Shown here piece by piece: positions 37,101 to 52,077 of a DNA stretch of 64,000 nucleotides; position 1 is the stretch's first letter; every line of letters starts with the position of its first letter. The notes under the pieces were generated by a model. It worked only from the letters and a program-made list of their open reading frames with translations, was not told the origin of the DNA and did not search any database. The DNA comes from Centropus unirufus (taxonomy: Eukaryota; Chordata; Aves; Cuculiformes; Centropidae), in the NCBI GenBank assembly GCA_013397695.1, contig VYZI01000003.1, forward strand, positions 2,405,696 through 2,469,695. The letters run 5' to 3'. The translations under genes and the position numbers were made by a program.

Positions 37101-40100
37101 ATGTTTAACCAATACATTCTAATGCAATATTTACAGCAGTAAATGCATAGGCAGCAAACAGCAACATGGAAAAAGCCCACAGTAAGAAAAGATGTCATTC
37201 TATATGTCTGAAGGAACTCAAACTCCTAGAAAAGAGAGATGAATATTCAAGTATTTATCACATGTGAAATGTAGATAGAACATTAACTTGATTGTTTTCT
37301 TGTTCACTCAACTTGATGCCTTTGTTTATGTGCTCACTATATCAACTTTAACAGTAGAAGAATCATAAAACATTGCATTAAACAGTAGAATACCTATATA
37401 AACCAGTGAATTACCTAATTTTGAAGGAGGGTGACCCACAAGGGATTACACTTACTTCAAAAAAAGTTCCAAATGCTTGAAAACTTTGGCACCAGGCAAA
37501 GTGCAGGGGCCTCAGTGACAGAATGAAAGATATTGTGTTAAACACTTCCTGTAATGAATCACAAAACAATTTACAGTACCTAGTTTAATTTTGTGTATTT
37601 CAAAGGCTACTTGAAGTAAATAAAATAATTTTATAGTAGTGACAATACCTCTAAATGCAAACAAAGTTAATGTTTATTGGATATACCATCTGTGTTACAT
37701 TTCTGTAAAGTGATTAAAATGAAATAGTGCTAATGCTTTAGTGGTGGCATAATAGCAGTCAAAAAAGCCATCTATTGCAGCAGTCTTCCCCACCACTGTA
37801 AGGACATCTTAGATTTTGGAGCACGAAATTCAACTATTTGCGTGAAAGCTCTATCTTGTCCATAATCTGCATTTGACAAAAACCAGCAATAGATATTCTC
37901 AGTGAGATAATTATGAAGCACAGCAATAAGCATAGTCTACCTGTAATATGGTAACTACTGTCTCTGCTAAAAGTATAGAGAGAGATATGCTGTAAGGTTT
38001 TTCATTAATTGAAATATATGGATAGAATTACATAAATACAGTAATAACCTTATACCTTTATACTTGTAATGTTCATTTTCCCTCTTGAGAGCTGAAAGAG
38101 TTGAGTTGAGACACAGGAAGATAAATAAAACCTTAGTTTAACTTGGTAACAAAAGGTGTAACTATACACATTCTTTTAAGTATATCATATCTCTCCGGTA
38201 TAAATGGTCAATACAGACCATTTGGTTTGTGGTCTTGCTAATGTGATTATATTTCTATCATTGAAAAACACCTTCATGAAAAGGGAAGCTACCACAATTG
38301 GGCTCACTTTTAATTCCTTTATGATAGAAGGTAAATTTTCAACTCCCGTTTGTATGAGAACAGGTGTTTATCTGGATCTTACTGGTGCTTTGCCCTTGAT
38401 TGAGTCATATAACAGTCTCTTCCACACACACAGTTTCTTCAGATGCAAGTAAGTTGATAATGTATGCCTTATCCCAAAGAAACAAACAAACAAAAAAAAA
38501 ACAGATGGAGAATGATGTCATTACTGGGATCTCCTGCAGAATCAGACATGGGTAAGTTACCACCCTGACAATGCACAATTTTTTATAAAACCATAGCAGG
38601 TCAATACTCTAATTGTTTTCTATTTAAGAGTTTAAGGTTTTTAGAAGCAATATTCCTGAAAACATGCTTCTGTGAACACTTCAGTGCTTTACTAAATTTG
38701 TACACAAAATAAAAAAAAAATAAGAAAAAAATGTAAAAAAAGTAAAAAAAAGCTGCAATTTTCTTTTAGGTTTTTGAAATTCAATGTGTAAATATTTAAT
38801 TTATTTTTTTTTATTCAAAAGATTATTTTCTTGCAAATCCTAAAAGACTACAGTCAGCTTAGGGAAAGAGACAGATTCTTTAGTGAACATTGCATCCTTT
38901 CAAAGGCAATCTTCTACAACAGTCAAAAATGGTTATGTATCAGCAGGTGGTTTTCTTAAGGTTTTTTTGGCATGCCTAACATTCCAGAATAGAAGAGCCC
39001 TGCAATATGGAGTGTAAGAAATCAAATTACACTATTAAACATCAGTCTAGAATATTAAAAGTCTTGGTATTATCTCAGAAGTGCCTATTTTGCTGCTGTT
39101 AAACAGAACAAAGAAAGAATTTCGGACTCTTCTTTCCCTGCCCACCCCACCATTATTTTTTTCATTGTCTCTGAGTTTTGGCATCAGTCACCACTCTGCC
39201 CAGTCATTCTGAGCTGCAGAAAGCAATTATCTTTTTTGCTGGTCAAAACAGTTAGCAATTTTTTTTCTGCAGCTATTAAATTCCTTCCTAAAAGCAAAGA
39301 AACAAAAGAAACTCCTAATTTTTCAGCAGTTTCCATAAAACAAATAATTACTTTGTTTTCCCCAGAAACATATGCCTTAAATTGCCTTAGAAGTATTTGA
39401 CCACAGTTAAAGAAGCTTAAGAATTTATGCTCCAGTTATAGTGAATGACTTTTGGGTTGGATTTTTCTGAAAATTAATCATGCAATTTTTCCTTGTGCAT
39501 TATTTTTCTTTAGGTTGCATCTGCATTAATGACTAAACTTAATGCTTTGAAGTAAGTAACAGCTTACATATTTTACATATATTACTCTTTCTTATCGTTT
39601 CCAAAGTAGTTTATATTTGGCTACTAGTCAGAATTGAAGAAGTGATGCTTTCAGTTTAGCCCAAAGAAGGATTCTAAGGATAATTACAGACTTTTATGTA
39701 ATTTAAATACTTTTTTTAAAAATCAACAATAAAAAAATGGACAAATTCTTATTATGAGTCAACATTTTTCATATGTGCATAAGGCAGGAATTTCTTCTTA
39801 GCATTAATTTTTACAGGGGTAAACTATCTCCAGTTACAGATCTCCAGACCTCAGAGGAACTGCAGGTCACATTCAGCAACTACATCCTGGAAGCTCTCAG
39901 TGACAAGGCTTTTGTAATGTGGAATTAAGAGATCTTAATAGCTTCTGGCTTTGAAAAAACAAGGTGGCAGTGAAGCTGTTCCACAGCTATTTGAACTTAA
40001 CACTGATTGTTTCAACATAAACAGGTACAAATTAGAAGTGCTTGCTGAAATTAGCTGCTTTGTCACCTCGGTTCCCTTCCTCCCTCTTCTCAAGAAAGCT

Positions 40101-43100
40101 ATTCATGAACTCAGAAAATAGCTCACATTTGTGCATACTGAGCGGCTTTGCAAAATCCACTTAGAAACAAAACTGTTTGGACTTGAAAGGACTCCAACTG
40201 AGAGCTCGGCAGCAGTGCACAATTCATCGTACCACTGACTTTATTGAACGTGACTTGTACGTGCACAAAGAAAAGAATGTATATTTCAGTTGTAGCACCT
40301 TGTATTGCACAAAATTCATTTTAGAATATAAGTGAAAAAAACAAGAAAATAGGGAAGTTTAAGTAGAATTAATTCTGTCTCTGGGAAAGAATTTCTACCC
40401 AGAAGCATTACTTTAAATATAATTATTTGGTAGGTAATGACAAATGACCTAATGATTAGAGAAGTTGTCAACACCATAGATTTGCCAGCAATAGAAAGCA
40501 CCTGGAGCCCTATGTGGAAATAAGTGCCACAAAACCGTTTTTTAAAATTAAAAGTGCCAACCATGCTTACCTCATCGCATACATTCTTGTTGCACTTCTG
40601 AAATAATCACCCATTTATGTTCTAAAAGATAGGGAAGTTATACAACTCAAGAGCTACCATCTTAAAAAAATGACCATACAACAGAGTGTGAGAACTTCAA
40701 CAAGCAGTGATAAGTCACTTATAGAAAGTTCTCTAAATAATATCACTCACAAGTGTACTGAAAAAAAGTAGTAATAATACATGAAAGACAGGAATGTACT
40801 TTGTAATTTCAGAACAACTTTATATGTCAGACTGCCAGATAAATATTTACAACACACTCCAACTTAGCTGAACTTATTTGACTTCAATCAAGGGGAACTG
40901 CTTCCAGACACCAAGGTCGTGAAATATGTTATCAGCTTTCCAGAGCCTGCCTTCAAAATCACGTTGAAAGTGGAGAGCCACACGGCTGTCTAGTGTTATG
41001 CAGACTTAGAAACACTGATAGGAAGTTTATGAAAGCCTCCTCGGGAGGCAGGAGGGGGAGGTGAGGAGATTCTGTTACTATCATATTATTTAATAAAAAA
41101 CAATGAAGGTTGTTCTTTATATGTGATTCTTATAACCATGCCTGGGAACATCAACTTATGACGTAGGAGTAGGAGGCCATGTAGATTGCTGAGTGAATGG
41201 TAAGAATCACACTTACAAGTGAGAACAAATGTGTAGAAAATCTGTGCAGCAGGCCTCCAGCCAGATCGGCAGTGTCAAATTGTCTTCTTGTAAAAGAATT
41301 GTTACACTACAGCTGAAAGGGAAAGAATACCAGTTAGAAGACCAAATGAAGCCAGAGACCAGCTAAAGTTGTAACTTACAGCCACAGCTACAACTGGCAA
41401 CAAAAAAAATAATATTTAAGATTAAAATCTTTCAGCTATTGAAGAAGAAAATGTGAAGAATTAACAGTGTTTCTAAGAAATGTCACATTCCATTTTGCAT
41501 CATTATTCTTCTCTTACAAACAGATTAAGTGAACTAATTATAAGAAAATATCACACAAAGGACATTTTACGCTGCTAAACTGAAGACAAACTATTCCAGA
41601 TATGACAGTCTCTTGCAATTTAAGCATTACCTTATGTACAATAAAATATTCGAACTGCAGTTAAAAGAAGTACTTTGGTGTCAAGTATTATTTTGAAGCG
41701 TCACTATCAGTGTTGAGAATTCAAAAATACCTCAGTTTTTAATCCTTTCTGTAATTAAAACATCTGGACTTTTTATTTCTTGTTATTTTCTGAATCTTCA
41801 ACATATAAAAAAATCATTTTTTCTATTTTTTGGGGGCCTGATGAGAAGAGCTAGAAATTAGTCTTACCTCATTTATTTTGAATATTTTTAAAAGAAAAGC
41901 TAAAATAGAAAATGCAATATTAATTTTCTAACCTTCCTTCATCAAGAGTTTGTACTCATCTGGAGAAAAGAGTAAAAAAGATTAGTTTCTCAATTATTTT
42001 TCTTGTAACTCTGGTTAATTTATTACTTCTTGCACATCCAGTATTAGCTATTGCTACTCCTACTGCACTCCACAGGGTACCATTGGATACTTCTGTTACT
42101 CAGGGATAGCAATGTTGCTACTGAAAGAAAGACTATGAGACATAATTTAAAAAGTAACAATGCCCACTATTTTCCAGGCTAACTCTCACAGGAAATATGA
42201 AATACTATTAAAACACCATAGGTATCAACACATGCCCAAATTAATGAGTTTAGTTATATTATTGCCCAAAAAATCGGAAGCTTGCTTATTATGTCCTACA
42301 ACAATAATGTGGACTGTTATTATTGAAGACAGTGATTATGTCAGTTCTCAGCACATATGACAATGCATGCTGCAGACATGATGGAAAAAAAAAACCAAGA
42401 GCAGGCAGACCTATACAGTGTTCCCTCATTTTGGTGTACTTTCTATTTCTAAATTATTTCAAATAAAGCAGAAGGATAGTGTATGTTGTTCACAGCAGCC
42501 TTACGAAATCTTTGCCAAGACATAGCCCATTGATTTGAGAAACACAAGGTAAAGTGACTGTTATTTACAGCCAAAGCTGAAACTCATACTGAATGCTGTA
42601 ATACTGGCTGTGATGCATAGCAAGAAAAGAAGCAGCTAGATAGCAGGGAGAAGGGCTAAATGGACCCTTTTTGGAGGTGAGGCAGGAAGGATTTTCCAGA
42701 TGTATTACAGAATCATGAAATGCATCCTCGACCTAATATTAGCAAGTTGTGCTAATTAGCCTATCTATTTAAGGTCTTTTCTTGGTGTTCATGCTTGGCT
42801 CACTTGATTGACTTAACTTAAAAGATTCCAAAGAAAAGGACTGCAGAAGGTAGTTCTGTCTTGTAAAGACAGAGTAGAATTATTATCTTTTTCCCAAAAG
42901 CAGCCCTGGGGACACAGGACAAATTCATAGACAAATTCATCTCCTCTAAAACAGTTCAGTTATTTTCCTTCCTATTGAAGTTCATCTCCAAAGCTAAATG
43001 CATTTGCCATGTCATTAATTAGCCTCAGAATCAGTTCAATTTGAGTTTGCTATAGCTACATCTACACTGGTTTTGTGCACAACAGCCACACCGGTTTTTT

Positions 43101-46100
43101 ATCATTTGGATTTCTTTATCCTGCCACCTGCTTTATTTTAACATAAACTGTGGAAAGAACAAGAGACTTTGAAACTCCATTGCTGTCTCTAACTGGTGAG
43201 ATAATCAATGTTACAGGCCTGTTGCTCTTATCTTTGAGGAGTGTTTAACAGTATGAAGGGAGTTCCATTTTGATTTGTGACTGTTTCATCTGGGTGGCCC
43301 AAACACCCATGGAAGGTGTGAAGAAAGAGACAGCTGCTGCTTTTATAAAGTAAAGAGCTTGTTCTGTATCTTTAGTTTTATTTTTGAGGCAAGTAGCACC
43401 TTGAGATTACAGCAAGTAAGATCTTGGTATCAAACTGGTCCCCGCATATCTCACACTATTTGTTTAAAAGGGGATGCACTCATTCAAAATTAAGTCTGTC
43501 TGGGAGAATTTCATTCAATAAATAATACCAAAAATGATACAGTCATTAGAAGATGCTTTTCATCTTGTAGCCTGAACAGTGAAACTTTTGCAGGATCAAG
43601 GGGGACGTCCTGATAACATCTCACAATTAAAAAAATCAGCATTTTCAGACATTTGGCCTCTCTCATACTTCTGTTTATAGGGATTTCTCTTTCAGGTATG
43701 GTATCTTTTATTGTAATGACATGATGTGAACAATGAGGTTCAAAGAATACCAGTTTACAGAAAAGTCTCTAGGTTTCTTAAATGTTTCAGGCATGATGTT
43801 ATATTTAAATCAGTTCAGGCACTTTTAAGAAGGGAGCAAGAAAACTACTGGAACTAGGAAAGTGTCATCTCTGCTGATTATTTAAAAAAATATGTGCAAC
43901 CCTGACACTATTTATTGTTTTTTAATAAAAAGAAAAATACATTAACAAATGGTGCCTGGCTGTGGTTGTTGGAGCCATTGTTTGACTAAATGCATTTCAG
44001 TGGAAGGTTTTAAGCTCCAAGATAGTCAGGAAAGTTGATGACCTACAGGAATATGTAGAATATGCATGGTGCTGAAAGGCAAGAGAGTGAAGTTTGACTC
44101 TATTAAGATGGATGTGGAGTGATTGATAACATGTGTGAGAATGTAGATAGAAGTCTTGAGCACGGAAGCAGAGGAGACAGGGAGTGTATTTTTACTTGTT
44201 CCTAAAACTTCTTTTCTTGAGCCAGAAGGGACAAAGTGCAGATTATTTGTACTCTCCTCCAGCTTGCAGTGATAAGTATGTTTCTGTAAATATCCATGGA
44301 TCCAAAATTAAACCTAAACCACTGGAAAGTCTGAAGAAATACTGAACAAACTCATCAAAAAGTCTTCTTGTTTGGTAAATTAATCATGTTTTCATTACCC
44401 ACAACCACAAAAAAATAAAGGTGTTAGTATACATCAATGATATTACTTTGACACAAACTAACTCATCAGTGTTCTGCTTCTTTACAGAACTATTTTTTCA
44501 ATTTCCCTGCTGTCATATCTACCTCAAGGACCGAAGAATTAAACTCAGAGGACTTATCCATAAGCAGATGTATAAAAAGCAACTCTCTGCCTTCTAAATC
44601 TGAAAGTGCTGCTTAGAAATTATTCTACAACTACTCCTAAAGTGTGAGTTAGGCTATGTAAAAGCACTGGGTCTTAGTCTTCTGCCTGTAAATAAGGCAC
44701 GCTATACGTTTATTCTAAACACAGTGGTTTTAATTTGTTTCAATCAGCAGATTCTCAGACACTAAACAATGACAATTTATTTAACTCTTTCAAAGTTAAA
44801 TTACACATTAAAACTCATATAGGCAAAATATAACCTATACAACCCAAGTCAGTCAATAACTCTCAAACTTCTAGTTGTCATAAGAACCCAATTTCTGGAC
44901 CTAGTCTTTCAATGTAATTATAAAAGTTCTCGTGTGAGTTGCTGCCCTTTTTCTTCACTATTTTTACTTTGTCAGGAAGATGTCTTACCCCATGAGCATT
45001 TACCAAAATTCTCCATCACATCTTGAAACAACAGTCTTGTAACTAGGATGGACTGAAACAATGGTGACTGACGTATTTTGGCACACAGGTATACTCCCCA
45101 TTGTAGCTACTTTGCCTGCTCCTCTTCACTGTGGCAGAGACACAAGTAGGCTGCCTGTATTGCAAGAGGCAAATAAGATGCAGAAAGAACTTTCCATGTC
45201 TTGTTGAGAGTTACAGAGTGAAAATTATGATATTCAGACATCTAGATTCATTCCTCCTTAAGCATCATGATCTTCTATGCTTGGTTTCCTCTAAACAAAC
45301 TTGCTACTTTTCTACTACTCAATATTTTCCTCAAAGTCATGAACTTTCAGTAAAATAAATAGATTCATAAATATATTTTTGTAACATTTTTTCATTTGAA
45401 ACCATGGGAAAGAATCTCTGAAAAACAATCTGGAACCATTTGCCTTTTGGTTTTTTTTGCTAATTCTTAGGATTTTAAGGAATCACCCAGTATTTTCCAC
45501 TTTATATGCATTGCCCTCACTAAAAATGTAGTTTAATCTATGTTCTGCATTTTAGAAACTGTTCTTTGAAGGCTGATGAATATTATCTCTTAAAACTTGA
45601 GTAAATGCAAAGAAAGAACAATCAACATTTTTGAGAATATGGGCAATTTTTGCATGTCTCACTTCAGATGTGCTACTTGAGTAGAAAGAACATTGATCAG
45701 TTCATCTGAAAAATTAAACCCATTGGATTTGACATTTACCAACCAGAGTTTTGGGTCACTTTGAGCATAAGCTCAACATTTCCAGGTGTTTTCCATATTA
45801 TTTTTGAGGAATTTAAACGTAAATCTAGCAGTAAGGAGCACCAGATTCTACCACCTGATTTGACAGCAGACTTGAGAAAACCATTTCAGCCCTTTAAACT
45901 CCTCTTTTCATTGAACGTTTTAGTGCTTATCTACCAGTGTGTCTGTTTTGGTTTGGTATTACAGGAAAGAGTGGCTTGTTATACTCACACTTGGCACGCC
46001 AGTGCTACTGCACTTTATCTCTCTCTGCACATTGCAGAGCCTTCACTAACCTTTCCTTTCCCACTACCTTCAGCAGAGTGAAGCAAGCACTATACATTTC

Positions 46101-49100
46101 GTGACAGAGGCCAGCACACAAGCATTATCCTGTGATTGTTTCTAGCTCACTGTGCTTGCATCCATCATCCCTGTAATATGTTTATTTTTGCCACTTTTTA
46201 CTTCTTCCCCTTAATATCATCATTTAACAATGAAGCTATTCCATGTTTATATTTGCCAAATTTTGTCTTGTTATACATGAAGAGGCCTTTAATTTGTTGC
46301 CTTCACCCTCACAAAGAGTAGATTTATGAAAGCAGTTCTTATTTGGTCCCCAAATAAGAATTCGCCCCTACAGGAACATTCTTTTTATTCTTTTTCTTCA
46401 TTGGCTTAAGTGACACTGTATAATGCTAAAAAACTTCTGGTTTTTTTTGGCTAGAAAACATTTCATAACACTGAAGCAAAAAGGCTCATAATAAATTGAT
46501 TTATGATCTTTAAAAAGTCTTAACAGAATATATGGACCCTGACCCTTATTTCAATGTGCATATACATGAAATTATATGCATGTATATGCATGTGTGTGTA
46601 CAAGTATTTTCTATATATGTGTCTATGATGCTACTACAATGTAGCAAGTGTGCAGGAACTGATGGTTTCCAGCTGTGGTATAGTTTAGCCAAAATACACT
46701 GTTAGTATATAGAACAAGAGCACAATTGGTAGAAACACCATTTACAGTAACTGTCTCTTACCTCTGCTAATATATAAATGTTTCCTAGTAAAGCTGATCT
46801 GCAGAATGATCTTTCTGAATGACAGAAAAGAGGGTGGGGAGATAGAGAAAGAAAGTAAAAGGGAACTGCAGAGTATTTCATCTAAGCAAATTGCTACAGA
46901 TCTCTACTGATTCCAACTAACCAATACTTTTAGAGCAGAAAACAGTTGTTCGATTTTTTTTTCAGAGTGTCATAAATGAAGTGTTATTTTAAGCAAAGAG
47001 TTTATACATACTTTTAAAACTTCTTGGCATAATGAAGGGTGGGACATCAGGGAAACAGAAGTGTCTGTTTTTTGTAAAATTCCTCCAGCTCCTATGGAGA
47101 TCCTTTCTGACCAGTAAGTTTTACAAGGGAAAAGAAAATATAATGAATTCTCTCATAACTTCTTATGCCTCTAAATAAGGAGAAATAGACTCAGATATTT
47201 TACTTTTTTTCCCCAGATGTTCTGTCCAAGTCTATATGAAGAGTACTTGAATGTTACTATGTCTATCTGTAATTTATGCTGCTCTGTGACTATAAAATTG
47301 TTTAAAAACTAGATTATATATTTGATTTTTACATATTCTGGGTGGGGATTTTATAGCAGTTATATTGTTTTTTTAAATAAATTTCTTTGTATGTTCTATT
47401 ATATTTCTTTCTTTTGATTTACCAATCTCCAAAATGTTTTAGCAGATGACTGACTCTATGTTCAGATTTGCATGTGAGAATGCAAAATTTCAAGGTGTTG
47501 CACTTGCTGCTCATTTCTTACAAGTAGAGAATGGTCAAATGTTTATGCGAAATTCCATTTTTAATCATTTGAAGGAGAGAAATCTGATACACTCCCATCA
47601 ATATAAAAAATATAACATAGCAATGGCTTTGGTACCCAAATTTAAATATTTATACCATACTGTAATGCGGAGGATAGAATACCAAAAACATAAACTATTC
47701 TTGGTATAGTAAAAAACCTGAAGGCTCTAGGAGTTAGAGCCCAAATTTCAAAATAAACTATTCATATTGAAGCGTCATTGTGGTTTAGACTTAATGGTAA
47801 AATTTCATCGAATTGTTTATCAAATCTTTTCCTTTTCTGAATTAGCCCTTTCTGTGTGCTTATTTTTGAAAAACATGTCTATAAACCCTGAAGGCTCAGG
47901 GAATTACATTGCCAGAATCATTAGCAGATCTTCTGCATCTCCAAGGAAGTACTGGAAAGCTGAAATGTAGAACCCATTTATGAAGACTAGGTAGAGCCTA
48001 CTTTCATTATGAAAAGCTGGGTTGAATCTACAAGCCTGGCAGTCAGCTGACTAGGATTTCCCTGTTTTCCTGAGAAAGCTGTGAGAAGCTGGTAAAGTCA
48101 GAAACAGTATCTATGCAAGTTTAAAGTATTATTTTTCATACAGATGGACACACAAAATCTACACGTGTGACCATTAGAGTATAACTATCCATGAGTAATG
48201 CATAAGCGTATGTCCACTAGGTAACTTAAAAGCATGTAGATTCAAAAAAACTATTTTGAAAAGTTGTTTTATTAAAAATGCTTGTTCCATTGTTCTGGCT
48301 CTTCACATCCCCTTTAGAGATAATGAATGGATTCCTCCTAAAAACTTTGTTTGCATTTGTCTCAATGAATTATGACCAGACCTGATGATGAGGACAATTG
48401 TACAACTGGGCAACCTAAGGCACTAGTAAAATTGGGTTTGTCTGGGATAGGTCTGCTAGGTATTAAATTTAAACAAGATTACACTCTGGCATCACAAATG
48501 TTCTAACAATAACCTTGGCACAGGCACATACTCCAGTCTTAATTTAACTTGTCAGGCTCATCATGAAGTGATCCGCTTGCATTTTATTTGGATTTAGTGT
48601 GTAGCATATAGAAAACAAGACCAATTCCATGTGAGACACTAACCAAAACAACAGCTCAGTCACATCACCACTTGAATTGAGACTGCAACCCACATGTTCT
48701 TCTACCCACTGTTTGCAAGGACGGGCAATGAAAAGGATCAAATTTATGATGACAAAGAAAGCCAGGTAGGGTTCTGCTTAAACAATTGCATTTGTTTGGG
48801 ATTAATGCTCAAGTAACAAAAAAAGGGAGAGTGAAATCCTACTAAAATGTGGATGTACTACAGTCTTCTGTGTAACTTCAGTAAGCTATGTCCATAGAGA
48901 CCATAGAGGTCATTTCAGTGGCTATACACCACTATGTTTTATTCACTACTCATTTTCTGACAGTAACATCATGGAGGTCTGATACTAACCTCTGGAAATT
49001 ATTTACCGTCATAAAATGGGATTTATCTGTCCTGAATTAGGCATGTGTATTACAGGCTGTGAAATGTGACATCTACAGTCTGCCATTACAGTTCATGGAG

Positions 49101-52077
49101 AAAAATCAACACTTCCAGCATGTCATCATTGAGATAGGTGTGGTCAAAACAGTGTTTACGAATCAGCCTACTGTTTAACGTCTTAATTCCTCCACTACCT
49201 CTGAGAGTTATAGATCTGCATCCAGCAGCAGGGCACACAGATGCTGGAGACAACATTGACAAAGGTATTCTAGACAACTGATTCTAATTAGTTACCTAAT
49301 TTCTTCTGAAATTCACAAACAGATTATGTTTGCTTAAGGGTAAGCTGTGAACCATAATCATCTTGTAATACCTTGCTTCAGCAGTTTGCATGTGGTCACA
49401 AAAGGCATTTTTGGCAGAGCAGGGAAGTAAGATGGCTTTTGCAGGTTAAGACTAACATTAAATCTAGCAGCTCGTCTGTACTCTACATTATCTCACCCTT
49501 GCCTATTTGGTGCACATCCTTAATGTTTATTTGGTTACTTTCTATGCCTCCATGTCTCACTGGACTCACTGCTTATGAGAAATTGTCTTTTATGTTTTCC
49601 TTAACAAAATCACTCCTACTGCAAACAAGTTATTTGAAAAGCAGTAGAGATATTCCCAAAGAGGATTAACAGACCCTTATTCCAGCAGGCAGACAGTTTC
49701 TCCTTTGTTTCCTAGTCTTCTCCTCCCTGGCACCATAATCCTCATTGCTGAATTCGGATACTCTATAAGTCTCAACACTCATCAACATGATGAGATGTTA
49801 ACTGTGCAGCTAAAAACCCTGAGACAGGAGTAATTTTCAAAAATTTCAAAGTGAGCCAAACTCACATTTAAAAAAAATAAATAAAATAACTCGTTCAGCT
49901 TTAAAACAGATGCAACTTTCAAATTAATTGACTGTTCCCAATCACACTTACATTGCGTTATTAGCCCATTATCTGTTCTGAGCAAAGAGCAGAGAATGCA
50001 GGACTAGCTTATATCACAGCCCTCAGTTCTCTATGTGTTCCAAGACTTATATAAATGGACTCATCAGCTATGATTCAGAAGCTGAGTAGATGTGATAATG
50101 CAACAAACAAATACATCCACCTTCCAAATGGAGCTTGTTAGCTCCAAAACATTATGTGAAGCTAGCACAGCTATGTGATGCCTGAAGCTGGCTTGTGTCC
50201 GATTTGGCATGCAGGTTAAACTTTCCTGCATTTACCCACACTTACCAGTAAACACCTTTCTATGGGCTGGTCATCTCTTTGTGTCAGTCCAACTGGCTGG
50301 TGCCCTACAGAATTGCAAGGGTGTGAGGATTTGGGTCTGACAGACCTGTTGCACTTCCCAAAAACTGAGGGGAAGAGAAGACTCCATCGTTCTTCCTGCA
50401 GCTCACGCTGGGGTTCATGAAGCTAGCAGACTACGAGAGAGACAAAGGATCAATCAAACTGTCCCTCATTCATCTGTGTTGCCAAGTAAAGATTTAGTCA
50501 CCCAGAAATAAACAGCAAGATGTAGGCACTCTGTCAACAAAAGAGACTTCAGGCCTATCTACGTACCAAAGGTGAGAAATGTTTGAACTCAAAACATTTT
50601 GAAGCTTAAGCAGATATTTTGACTCCATGCACTGCTTTAGTGACTATTGGTAAATATATTTCTTAATCCCGGATATTCAGAAAAAGACACCTCCTGTTTT
50701 TAAAAAAGGGTTGCCTGTTCTTTCACAAAGTATCCCAAACATATGATTACCCTTTAAACCTTTATGGATACTTTCCCTATTCTAAAAGAATAATTCTTGG
50801 AAATTAGTTATAATGTCACGATGTTTTATAATTAATTGCTAATAGGTAGCTACATGATTTGAAAAGTTTTATTAGATTTAATTAAACTACTTAAACATTT
50901 TCTTTCCTCTAATCAAGTCTTAGGAAACCAGCATGATACCTGGTTTTATGATTAATTAAGAAAAAAACTTCTATGAATAGTTTTGGTTGCAAGCTCTGTA
51001 TTCATTTGTAAATGTAAAAGGGATATGCTTGCACATCTTATTCCTTAGGAAATGAGTGTGGTTTCCTTTGCAGATGTTTCCAATAAGTGGAAAAGTTCCT
51101 GCCTGGATAGAATTTTACAGAAACTGTTACTAACAGAGTTAGTCTCTCAGTTTTCTGTCTTCGTTTGACCTGATGTTTGTGTGTTAAAGATGAGGGGATG
51201 AGGCATGGCTGTCTGTTTTCCTGCTTTCTGATAGGACACTGATGTACTATGTGCAAGCAAATAACTTTTTACCCAAAACCAGTGGCAGATAGTTCACAAT
51301 ACCACAGGTTAGGATTAAAATATATTGAATATCATGAATAACATCACTGATATTAATTTGCATTTCATCTGCCAATGGAAGATGCTAGTGTGGTGCTATA
51401 TGGAATTGAGAGTTGAAAAAAAATAAGTCACACCCCACCAGAAGAATAGTTCATGGCACAAAGCACAAGTTATATGAGGGATGGGTAAGGTTGGAAGTGT
51501 AATTGGATGTTCTTTTGTGAAGTTTTGTGTGTCTACAAAAGTCACAGTCACCAGTGAGGCTGGGAGAAAAAGGCACCAGATACAGATGTACTTTTATCAT
51601 ACTCCTGAGAAAAGCTATCCGGGAGCTGCTTCCTGACATGTGAGGTTAGCAAAACACCTGCTCCCTGTTCCTGGAATCCTGCTTTGTCCATAATAGAAGC
51701 AATGCTAACAAAATTGCAAAAAGCCCTCAGAATTTTCTTCTCCAAAGTGGCTCAGTCAATAGCATGATGCTGTGGGGCATGAGTTCAGGCAGAATTCAAG
51801 ATAGGCCTTTAAGTGGCCATTAACATGGTAATTTCTATGCAACGTTTAGCTCAAGAATTCCCCAGCTGCTCATTACCTGAACATATACATATTTTTATTC
51901 CTAAAATTAGGAAACTGGGGAAGATGAACTTTAGTTTTATTCTGGAATTTCCTCAGTTTTGTCTACTTACTCAGTTTAAAAAGAAAAAAAAGAGTCACAA
52001 CAGGAATCTCCACAGTACATTGGAAGAAGCATAGTTTGGAACTTAGATTAATGCCTAATTTCTTATCATATGAAGCA
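31196..52077. other. Long stretch with no recognised transposon or gene
   Basis: About 21 kb in which I recognise no CR1, mariner or other mobile element and no gene. It is AT-rich, with simple stretches such as AT-rich sequence near 35160-35222, an A-rich tract near 38706-38752 and alternating purine-pyrimidine sequence near 46557-46600. Open frames reach only 106 codons (45761-46081) and resemble nothing known. Splice-like short intervals at 33098-33133 and 39514-39551 are listed as findings. I cannot judge conservation from sequence alone, so regulatory elements could be present unseen. Confidence 0.5.
38706..38752. repeat. A-rich low-complexity tract
   Basis: A run of adenines interrupted by single t or g (aaaataaaaaaaaaataaga and continuing). 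No preceding LINE or processed-gene sequence is visible, so it is not obviously a retroposon tail. Confidence 0.8.

Noticed and set aside
45761..46081. Plus-strand frame of 106 codons
   Set aside because: No domain, no splice context that stands out and no family resemblance; within chance expectation for the window.
51745..51800. tRNA-like text (gtggctcagtcaatagcatg, then gttcagg)
   Set aside because: The A-box resembles a tRNA gene, but the B-box does not fit GGTTCRANNC and no acceptor stem pairs; probably chance.
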